64,000 nt of DNA from Pseudomonas sp. FP198 (GTDB lineage: Bacteria > Pseudomonadota > Gammaproteobacteria > Pseudomonadales > Pseudomonadaceae), in contig NZ_CP117452.1 of NCBI RefSeq assembly GCF_030687895.1, forward strand, positions 5,697,501 through 5,761,500, read 5' to 3'. The position numbers and the translations under genes are program-made. Shown here one piece after another: positions 57,778 through 64,000 of this stretch (position 1 is its first letter; each line of letters opens with the position of its first letter). The notes beneath the pieces were generated by a model. That model was given only the letters and a program-made list of their open reading frames with translations. It was not told where the DNA came from and searched no databases.

Positions 57778-60063
57778 TTAAAGCGACGAATATTTCTTGC
57801 GCAGACGCTGACGGATCAGCTCGGCGAGGGTGTTCATGACGAAGGTGAACAACAGCAGCACCAAGGCCGACAGGAACAGCACGCGGTAATGGCTTCCGCC
57901 GACTTCCGATTCAGGCATCTCCACCGCGACGTTGGCCGCCAGGGTGCGCAGGCCTTCGAACAGGTTCATTTCCATGACCGGGGTGTTGCCGGTGGCCATC
58001 AGCACGATCATCGTCTCGCCCACCGCCCGGCCCATGCCGATCATCAGCGCCGAGAAGATGCCCGGGCTGGCGGTGAGGATGACCACGCGGGTCATGGTCT
58101 GCCATGGGGTGGCGCCCAGGGCCAGCGAGCCCAGGGTCAGGCCGCGAGGCACACTGAACACGGCGTCTTCGGCGATGGAATAGATGTTCGGGATCACCGC
58201 GAAGCCCATCGCCAGGCCGACCACCAGGGCGTTGCGCTGGTCGTAGGTGATACCCAGGTCATGGGAGATCCACATGCGCATGTCGCCGCCAAAGAACCAC
58301 GCTTCCATGTATGGGCTCATGTATAGCGAGAGCCAGCCGACGAACAGGATCACCGGGATCAGCAAGGCGCTTTCCCAGCCGTCCGGCACTCGCAGGCGAA
58401 TGGATTCCGGCAGGCGGCTGAAAGCGAAACCGGCGACGAGGATGCCGATCGGCAGCAACATCAGCAGGCTGAAGATGCCCGGCAGATGCCCTTCGACGTA
58501 CGGCGCCAGGAACAGACCGGCGAAGAAACCGAGGATCACCGTCGGCATCGCTTCCATCAGCTCGATCACCGGCTTGACCTTGCGGCGCATGCCCGGGGCC
58601 ATGAAGTAGGCGGTGTAGATCGCTGCGGCAACCGCCAGCGGCGCGGCCAGAAGCATCGCGTAGAACGCCGCTTTCAGGGTGCCGAAGGTCAGCGGCGACA
58701 GGCTCAGCTTGGGTTCGAAGTCGGTGTTGGCGGCGGTCGATTGCCAGACGTACTTGGGCTCATCGTAGTTTTCGTACCAGACCTTGCTCCACAAGGCGCT
58801 CCACGAGACTTCCGGGTGTGGGTTTTCCAGGACCAACGGTTGCAGCTTGCCGCCCTGCTCCACGATCAGGCGGTTGGCCCGTGGCGACAGGCCGAACAGG
58901 CCTTGGCCATCGACCACCTGGTCAACCAGCAAGGTGCGGTGGGCAGTACTGTGGAACACGCCGAGCTTGCCGGCGGCGTCGAGCGCAACGAAACCCTTGC
59001 GACGCTCTTCGGCGCTGATCTCGACGACGGGCGCGCTGCCCATCTGGAAGGTCCGAATCTGTTTGAAACGCAGCTCGCCGTCCGGATCGCGAGCCATGAA
59101 CCACTGGGCCAGGCCGCCCTTGGAATCACCAATGATCAGCGATATGCCACCGACCAACTGGGCAACGGCGGTGACTTGGGCGTCAGCGTTCTCGAGCAGC
59201 TTGTAGCGACCGTTGAGGCTCTTGTCCCGCAGGCTGAACACATCGGCCTGGGCACGCCCGTTGACCACATACAGCCACTGCTGGCGCGGGTCGACGAAGA
59301 TGTTTTTTACCGGCTCGGTCATCTGCGGCAGATCGATACGCGTCTGCTCGCTGGTGATTTCACCGGTCATCATGTTTTCTTCGCTGGTAAGCGACAACAC
59401 ATAGAGCTGCGCGCCGCTGGAGCCAGCCAGCAGCAACGTCGAATCGGTAGCGTTGAGGCTGACATGCTCCAGGGCCGCGCCCTGCTCGTTCAACGCGATC
59501 GGCGCTTCACCGTAAGGGTATTCGATGGCCGGAGAGATGGTTTTCTTGCCGTCGGGGTAGCTGACTTTATAAGTGTGGCGGAACACCAGGGCCTGGCCAT
59601 TGGACAGACCGATCGCCACCAGCGGGCTGCCGGGCTGATCTTCACCGATGGACGCCACAGTGGCGCCGGCCGGGATCGGCAGGTCGACACGCCGCAGTTC
59701 GGCACCGCTGTCGAGGTTGTAGAACAGCGCCACGCCCTTGTCGGAAACCCGCATCGCCACCTGGTTCTGTTCTTCGATGGCGATCATCAGCGGCTTGCCG
59801 GCGTCTTGCATCCAGGCAGGGGTAATCGAGTCCTTGGCGGTCAGGTCCGCGCCCTGGAACAGCGGCAGTACCACGTAGGCCAGGAAGAAAAAGATCAAGG
59901 TAATGGCGGCGAGCACGGCGAGGCCGCCAACCAGCACGTACCAACGGGTGAGGCGATCCTTGAGCGCGCGGATGCGGCGCTTGCGTTGCAGCTCAGGCGT
60001 ATTGAAGTCAATGCGCTTGGGAGGGGAAGTCGTAGTCATTGTGGAGTTGGCCAGATCATTCAT
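57778..60063 (-). CDS. pstC: Phosphate ABC transporter permease PstC, extended form
   Basis: 761 aa from the ATG at 60063, with AGGGTG upstream; a GTG two codons earlier is possible. A cytoplasmic basic N-terminus, one helix at ~48-72 (WYVLVGGLAVLAAITLIFFF), then ~370 residues of beta-rich, propeller-like sequence (~75-440) that must be periplasmic, then the permease core with the EAA loop ([20 protein letters not shown]). It has its own Pho box directly upstream. Confidence 0.94.
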   Translation of the reverse strand: MNDLANSTMTTTSPPKRIDFNTPELQRKRRIRALKDRLTRWYVLVGGLAVLAAITLIFFFLAYVVLPLFQGADLTAKDSITPAWMQDAGKPLMIAIEEQNQVAMRVSDKGVALFYNLDSGAELRRVDLPIPAGATVASIGEDQPGSPLVAIGLSNGQALVFRHTYKVSYPDGKKTISPAIEYPYGEAPIALNEQGAALEHVSLNATDSTLLLAGSSGAQLYVLSLTSEENMMTGEITSEQTRIDLPQMTEPVKNIFVDPRQQWLYVVNGRAQADVFSLRDKSLNGRYKLLENADAQVTAVAQLVGGISLIIGDSKGGLAQWFMARDPDGELRFKQIRTFQMGSAPVVEISAEERRKGFVALDAAGKLGVFHSTAHRTLLVDQVVDGQGLFGLSPRANRLIVEQGGKLQPLVLENPHPEVSWSALWSKVWYENYDEPKYVWQSTAANTDFEPKLSLSPLTFGTLKAAFYAMLLAAPLAVAAAIYTAYFMAPGMRRKVKPVIELMEAMPTVILGFFAGLFLAPYVEGHLPGIFSLLMLLPIGILVAGFAFSRLPESIRLRVPDGWESALLIPVILFVGWLSLYMSPYMEAWFFGGDMRMWISHDLGITYDQRNALVVGLAMGFAVIPNIYSIAEDAVFSVPRGLTLGSLALGATPWQTMTRVVILTASPGIFSALMIGMGRAVGETMIVLMATGNTPVMEMNLFEGLRTLAANVAVEMPESEVGGSHYRVLFLSALVLLLFTFVMNTLAELIRQRLRKKYSSL

Positions 60064-60085
60064 GCGCACACCCTAGCGATCCTGT

Positions 60086-60103
60086 ATGACAGAAAGATGA
60101 CAG
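60086..60103 (-). promoter_or_regulatory. Pho box of pstC
   Basis: Minus-strand CTGTCAT-CTTT-CTGTCAT, a perfect 7-4-7 PhoB site 23 bases upstream of the pstC ATG. Confidence 0.88.
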
Positions 60104-60120
60104 TGAAGTGACGCAACAAA

Positions 60121-60190
60121 TCCGCCGCCGGTGGTAACCGGCAGCGGATGGAAATTTGCTCTGTGGCAGCGAGCAAGCTCGCTGCCACAG
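60121..60190. terminator. Tandem hairpins between pstS and pstC (attenuator-like)
   Basis: First met by transcripts leaving pstS is a perfect 14-bp REP-like stem CTGTGGCAGCGAGC / GCTCGCTGCCACAG (60161-60190, 2-base spacer), then TCCGCTGCCGGT / ACCGGCGGCGGA (60121-60148, one mismatch) followed by a weak TTTGTTG. They probably reduce read-through from the abundant pstS message into pstC. Confidence 0.65.
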
Positions 60191-60207
60191 GGGCCTGGGC
60201 TCAGGCG

Positions 60208-61206
60208 TTACTGCTTGGCGACGTTGCCGCCTTCCTGCAGGCCCAGGTCAGCCAGTGCCTTGGCGGCGACTTTGGCTGGAACCGGGATGTAGCCGTCCTT
60301 GACCACGACTTCCTGGCCTTGCTTGGACAGGATCAGCTTGACGAACTCGGCTTCCAGCGGGGCCAGAGGCTTGTTCGGCGCCTTGTTGACGTACACGTAG
60401 AGGAAACGCGACAGCGGATACTTGCCGTTCAGGGCGTTTTCTTCGGTGTCCTCGACGAACTCGCCGCCTTCCTTCTTGGCCAGGGCAACGGTTTTCACGC
60501 TGGCGGTCTTGTAGCCGATACCCGAGTAGCCGATGCCGTTAAGCGAGCTGCTGATCGACTGCACAACCGAAGCCGAACCTGGTTGTTCGTTGACGTTTGG
60601 CTTGTAGTCGCCTTTGCACAGGGCTTCTTCCTTGAAGTAGCCGTAGGTGCCGGACACCGAGTTGCGGCCAAACAGCTGGACTGGCTTGTTGGCCAGGTCG
60701 CCGGTCACGCCCAGGTCGCCCCAGGTCTTGACGTCAGCCTTGGCGCCGCACAGGCGAGTCGAGGAGAAAATCGCATCGACCTGAGCCATGGTCAGGTGCT
60801 TGATCGGGTTGTCCTTGTGCACGAATACCGCCAGGGCGTCCACGGCAACCGGAATAGCGGTCGGCTTGTAGCCGTACTTCTGTTCGAAGGCCTGCAGCTC
60901 GTTGTCCTTCATCTTGCGGCTCATCGGGCCCAGGTTGGCGGTGCCTTCGGTGAGCGCGGGCGGCGCGGTGGAAGAACCGGCGGCCTGGATCTGGATGTTG
61001 ACGTTCGGGTATTCCTTCTTGTAGTTCTCGGCCCACAAGGTCATCAGGTTAGCCAGGGTATCGGAGCCGACGCTGGACAGGTTGCCCGACACACCAGTGG
61101 TCTTGGTGTAGCTCGGGATCGCAGGGTCAACAGCGGCAACCGCGTTGGCAGTCGCGACGCCAGCAGCGACAAACGTCATTGCCGCCATCAAACGCTTCAG
61201 TTTCAT
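60208..61206 (-). CDS. pstS: Periplasmic phosphate-binding protein PstS
   Basis: 332 aa; signal peptide to about residue 25 ([11 protein letters not shown]). Phosphate-binding features: [12 protein letters not shown], the [20 protein letters not shown] and MSRKMKD blocks, [11 protein letters not shown], and the C-terminal [11 protein letters not shown]. This is the longer gamma-proteobacterial PstS type with a [10 protein letters not shown] segment. Highest expected expression in the pst cluster; its Pho box lies 77 bases upstream. Confidence 0.97.
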   Translation of the reverse strand: MKLKRLMAAMTFVAAGVATANAVAAVDPAIPSYTKTTGVSGNLSSVGSDTLANLMTLWAENYKKEYPNVNIQIQAAGSSTAPPALTEGTANLGPMSRKMKDNELQAFEQKYGYKPTAIPVAVDALAVFVHKDNPIKHLTMAQVDAIFSSTRLCGAKADVKTWGDLGVTGDLANKPVQLFGRNSVSGTYGYFKEEALCKGDYKPNVNEQPGSASVVQSISSSLNGIGYSGIGYKTASVKTVALAKKEGGEFVEDTEENALNGKYPLSRFLYVYVNKAPNKPLAPLEAEFVKLILSKQGQEVVVKDGYIPVPAKVAAKALADLGLQEGGNVAKQ

Positions 61207-61282
61207 GCCTTACTCCTAGCAGATAGGGTGTGTTAAGTCGGCCAAGTATCGATAAGCCTTATGAACACTCTATGGCTGAAAT

Positions 61283-61300
61283 ATGACAATTGGATGAAAG
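61283..61300 (-). promoter_or_regulatory. Pho box of pstS
   Basis: Minus-strand CTTTCAT-CCAA-TTGTCAT, a 7-4-7 PhoB site upstream of pstS. Confidence 0.83.
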
Positions 61301-61332
61301 GCCAGCATTGGCTTTCGCAGGATGATTCATAG

Positions 61333-61408
61333 TGCCCTTTTCGCGAGCAGGCTCGCTCCCACCAGGGAATGCAAACCCATGTGGGAGCGAGCCTGCTCGC
61401 GAAAAGGC
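61333..61408. repeat. REP pair (first family)
   Basis: gcccttttcgcgagcaggct... (61333-61361) and its exact inverted partner gtgggagcgagcctgctcgcgaaaaggc (61381-61408), spaced by 19 bases. Confidence 0.88.
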
Positions 61409-61434
61409 CAGTACAGGCGGGAAAAAAGCGCTGG

Positions 61435-62733
61435 TTAGCGGCCCTTCTTCCAGAGATACCCACCGATCAACATCCCGATCCCGCAGATGATCGCCACGTA
61501 GTACGCCGGCCCCATCGGGCTCTCTTTCAACAGCAGGGTCACGATCATCGGGGTCAGCCCGCCGAAGATCGCGTAGGCCAGGTTGTAGGAGAACGACAGC
61601 CCACTGAAGCGCACCACGGCCGGGAATGCATTGACCATAACGTAGGGCACCGCGCCGATGGTGCCCACCAGCAAGCCGCTCAAGGCGTAGAGCGGGAACA
61701 ACCACTCGGGGTGCTCGAACAGGCTGTGATAGAAGGTCCAGAAGGTGATCAGCAACAAGCCGCTACCAAAGACGAACACCCGGCCGGCGCCGAAGCGGTC
61801 AGCCAGCACACCCGCGCCGATACAGCCGAAACTGAGGAATACGATCGCCAGGCTATTGGCCTGCAACGCGGTGGTCGGGCTGAAGTGGTACACGGTCTGC
61901 AGCACGGTTGGGGTCATCAGGATCACCACGATGACGCCCGCCGACAACAGCCAGGTCAGCAGCATCGAAATTGCGATGGCGCCGCGATGATCACGCAGCA
62001 CCGCGCGCAACGGCACTTCTTCGGCCAGGGCCTTGCGTAATTGCAGCTCGGCGAATACCGGGGTTTCGTGGAGCCAGCGGCGCAGGTACACCGAAAACAG
62101 GCCGAACACCCCACCCAGCAGGAACGGGATCCGCCAGGCGTAATCCGCTACTTCCACCGGCGTATAAATGCTGTTGATGGCCGTGGCGACCAGCGAACCC
62201 AGCAAAATCCCCGCCGTCAGGCCGCAGGTCAGCGTGCCGCAGGCATAGCCGATGTGGCGCGCCGGCACGTGTTCGGAAACGAATACCCAGGCGCCTGGCA
62301 CCTCGCCGCCAATCGCGGCGCCCTGGATTACCCGCATCAGCAGCAACAGAATCGGCGCCCACATGCCGATCTGCGCGTAAGTAGGCAACAGACCCATGAT
62401 CAGGGTCGGCACGGCCATCATGAAGATGCTCAGGGTGAACATCTTCTTGCGCCCCAGCAGGTCGCCGAAGTGGGCCATGATGATCCCGCCCAGCGGCCGG
62501 GCCAGGTAACCGGCGGCAAAGATGCCGAACGTCTGCATCAGGCGCAGCCACTCGGGCATTTCGGCCGGGAAGAACAATTTGCCGACCACGGTGGCAAAGA
62601 ACACGAAAATGATGAAATCGTAGAACTCCAGCGCACCGCCCAAGGCAGAAAGCGACAGGGTCTTGTAGTCGTTACGGGTCAGCGGACGGGCGGGTTGTGC
62701 GGATGTCGCCGTGCTCGAAGGCGCAGTGGTCAT
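61435..62733 (-). CDS. MFS transporter, metabolite:H+ symporter (MHS) family
   Basis: 432 aa from the ATG at 62733; the frame to 62832 is not supported. Twelve helices; MFS motif A as GGIIMAHFGDLLGRKK between helices 2 and 3, and the MHS-typical GALEFYDFIIFVFFATVVGK in helix 1, plus GGEVPGAWVFVSEHVPARHI. MHS proteins import organic acids, osmolytes or related solutes; the substrate cannot be told. Lies upstream of pstS in the same direction, but separated by a REP pair and the pstS promoter. Confidence 0.9.
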   Translation of the reverse strand: MTTAPSSTATSAQPARPLTRNDYKTLSLSALGGALEFYDFIIFVFFATVVGKLFFPAEMPEWLRLMQTFGIFAAGYLARPLGGIIMAHFGDLLGRKKMFTLSIFMMAVPTLIMGLLPTYAQIGMWAPILLLLMRVIQGAAIGGEVPGAWVFVSEHVPARHIGYACGTLTCGLTAGILLGSLVATAINSIYTPVEVADYAWRIPFLLGGVFGLFSVYLRRWLHETPVFAELQLRKALAEEVPLRAVLRDHRGAIAISMLLTWLLSAGVIVVILMTPTVLQTVYHFSPTTALQANSLAIVFLSFGCIGAGVLADRFGAGRVFVFGSGLLLITFWTFYHSLFEHPEWLFPLYALSGLLVGTIGAVPYVMVNAFPAVVRFSGLSFSYNLAYAIFGGLTPMIVTLLLKESPMGPAYYVAIICGIGMLIGGYLWKKGR

Positions 62734-63108
62734 GGCAAGGGCTTCTCTTATAGTCGGTTCTGCGGCCCCGACAACGCTGAATGGGCGCCCGGGCAGGTTC
62801 GGCACGATAGCAAATTGTTCGAAAAAGCACATAGAGGCGCGTAATTGACAGTCGAAATCAGAACCGAGTGGTCGTCTCGACGACTATCGCCCGATATACT
62901 CGCAACCTTGCAACACTCTGTAAGGGGTTGCTGTGCGAAAACGTCGTTGGTGGCGCAATACGAGATCAGCCGGTTTCGCAGAGTTTCCCTTTGGCACGCC
63001 TTGACGAAAAACGTGACGAACGCAGCATGTTCGGGCTGAATCGTTTTTTTAAGGACGGCTACTCACCTGAAGTACAAGACAGCGTTACGGGTCAGAGGCA
63101 CCCCCGGC
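62734..63108. other. Divergent intergenic region upstream of the thioesterase
   Basis: 375 bases. A candidate -10 (gatatact, ~62893) and an inverted repeat GTCGTC/GACGAC (~62871-62884) lie near its middle. Short open frames here (for example MFGLNRFFKDGYSP from ~63027) lack good ribosome-binding sites and overlap the thioesterase start in another frame. I see no RNA gene. Confidence 0.45.
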
Positions 63109-63513
63109 ATGATAGAGCTCGAACAAGAAGATCCAATCCCACAGGGCGATCTGGCCCTGCAAATCACCGCGCTTCCCCGAGAAACCAACGGCTTCGGGGA
63201 TATTTTCGGCGGTTGGCTGGTGTCCCAGATGGACCTCGCCGGCACCGCGATGGCCAGCAAGGTTGCCGGCGGCCGCGTGGCCACGGTGGCGATCGATCGC
63301 ATGGCGTTCCTGGTGCCGGTGGCGGTGGGTGCGCAATTGTCGTTCTACACCCAGGCCCTGGAAATCGGCCGGAGCTCGATCCAGATGATGGTCGAAGTCT
63401 GGAGTGACGACCCATTGTCGAGCGAATGGCGCAAGGTCACCGAAGCGGTGTTCGTGTTCGTCGCCATCGATGGCAGTGGTCGTACCCGCTCGGTTCCACC
63501 TCGGGCGCGTTAA
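63109..63513 (+). CDS. YciA-type acyl-CoA thioesterase
   Basis: 134 aa hotdog-fold protein that hydrolyses acyl-CoA to free acid and CoA. Signature ETNGFGDIFGGWLVSQMDLA with the catalytic Asp, the following VATVAIDRMAFLVPVAVGAQ, and the C-terminal EAVFVFVAIDGSGR. Length is typical of YciA. Single gene; the mutarotase gene follows after 57 bases. Confidence 0.91.
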   Translation: MIELEQEDPIPQGDLALQITALPRETNGFGDIFGGWLVSQMDLAGTAMASKVAGGRVATVAIDRMAFLVPVAVGAQLSFYTQALEIGRSSIQMMVEVWSDDPLSSEWRKVTEAVFVFVAIDGSGRTRSVPPRAR

Positions 63514-63570
63514 ACACGGCGGCCGTTTTGCGGTCCATTGCAGTCCATGTTCCTGAACGAGATTTGCAGC

Positions 63571-64000
63571 ATGCCAACGCCTAACGTCGAAGCCGTCAAA
63601 CTGGATGAACTGAACGGTTGGCGCATCCGCCACGGTCAGGCCGAGTTGCTCGTGGCCCAGCAAGGCGCGCACATTCTCAGCTATCAGGTGGACGGCCAGC
63701 CGCCGCTGATCTGGCTCAACGACCAGGCCACGTTCAAGACCGGCAAGAGCATCCGTGCCGGCGTGCCGGTGTGCTGGCCGTGGTTCGGCAACCTGACGCG
63801 CAACCCCGACAGCGTCCAGGCCATGCGCGTCAGCAACGAACCGGCTACCGCCCACGGCCTGGTACGGGCAATGGATTGGGAACTCAAGGGCATCGAAGCC
63901 GAGGGTGAAAGCCTGAAGATCGAATTCGTGCTGCCCTACCCCGAAAACGGTCTGTCCGGCTGGCCCCATCAGGTCGACCTGACGTTGACCATCATCATGG
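63571..64000 (+). CDS. D-hexose-6-phosphate mutarotase, 5' part (cut by window end)
   Basis: Aldose-1-epimerase-like protein (YeaD family) that interconverts alpha and beta anomers of glucose 6-phosphate. 143 codons are visible, open to the window end: QGAHILSYQVDGQPPLIWLN, KSIRAGVPVCWPWFG and HGLVRAMDWELKG, the last with the conserved active-site His. The ATG at 63571 is chosen; another in-frame ATG at 63547 would add eight residues. Confidence 0.9.
   Translation, partial: MPTPNVEAVKLDELNGWRIRHGQAELLVAQQGAHILSYQVDGQPPLIWLNDQATFKTGKSIRAGVPVCWPWFGNLTRNPDSVQAMRVSNEPATAHGLVRAMDWELKGIEAEGESLKIEFVLPYPENGLSGWPHQVDLTLTIIM

Noticed and set aside
58486..60111. 541-codon open frame on the plus strand, antisense to pstC
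   Set aside because: His/Arg/Gln-rich shadow of a high-GC gene; pstC on the other strand has clear permease motifs, and this frame has no ribosome-binding site or family pattern.
62845..63407. Open frames upstream of and overlapping the thioesterase start (including MFGLNRFFKDGYSP...)
   Set aside because: They overlap the thioesterase in another frame and become Arg/Pro-rich shadow sequence; only the YciA frame is convincing.

Overview
The window reads as chromosomal DNA of a fluorescent pseudomonad (Pseudomonas fluorescens group). Reasons: GC-rich coding with GTG/TTG starts; Pseudomonas-type linkage of hup-rubredoxin reductase-rubredoxin-ubiCA-phoBR and pstSCAB-phoU; trpBA divergent from a trpI-type LysR gene; REP elements of the 'tgtgggagcgagcctgctcgcg' type. 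No rRNA, tRNA or CRISPR array was seen.

Layout. 0-7 kb: 5' part of gcdH with its divergent LysR regulator, the three-gene pntAA-pntAB-pntB transhydrogenase operon with a strong terminator, and an Ach1-type CoA-transferase. 7-10.6 kb: a DUF1127 gene preceded by a cluster of ACTGTAC half-sites, then an operon of three tandem DUF2388 exported proteins translationally linked to a large exported HExxH/DUF4105 protein. 10.6-18.9 kb: trpA-trpB and trpI, DUF883, dodecin, two DUF1161 genes around a luciferase-like monooxygenase and an OsmC protein that share a palindromic intergenic region, two paralogous lipoproteins, and a lipoprotein zinc metallopeptidase.

18.9-44.1 kb is an accessory island: an H2-like type VI secretion locus on the minus strand (order of transcription tssA/tssE remnant-tssF-tssG-clpV-sigma54 activator-small lipoprotein-fha-tssJ-tssK-tssL-tssM-stp-stk) and plus-strand effector genes (vgrG remnant, DUF4123 adaptor, Cys-rich ORF, class 3 lipase, PAAR-Rhs toxin, candidate immunity). 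The locus appears decayed in one segment. The first gene is an in-frame chimera of a TssA N-terminus and a TssE C-terminus, so tssB, tssC and most of tssA and tssE are gone. The 5' end of tssA abuts the last ~95 codons of a vgrG on the opposite strand, and the Rhs gene carries a one-base frameshift just before the end of its core. The membrane complex, baseplate F/G/K, ClpV and regulators look intact.

44.1-64 kb: HU protein, rubredoxin reductase and rubredoxin, ubiC-ubiA, a COG4315 secreted repeat protein, phoB-phoR with a Pho box, a CNNM/CorC membrane protein, an M23 peptidase, a CheY-type regulator, phoU-pstB-pstA-pstC-pstS with separate Pho boxes before pstS and pstC, an MHS-family transporter, an acyl-CoA thioesterase, and the start of a hexose-6-phosphate mutarotase cut by the window end. 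This half forms a phosphate-sensing and uptake block.

The observations I consider most worth checking are the tssA-tssE deletion scar, the Rhs toxin/immunity pair with its frameshift, and the DUF2388x3-DUF4105 operon, whose function I cannot name.
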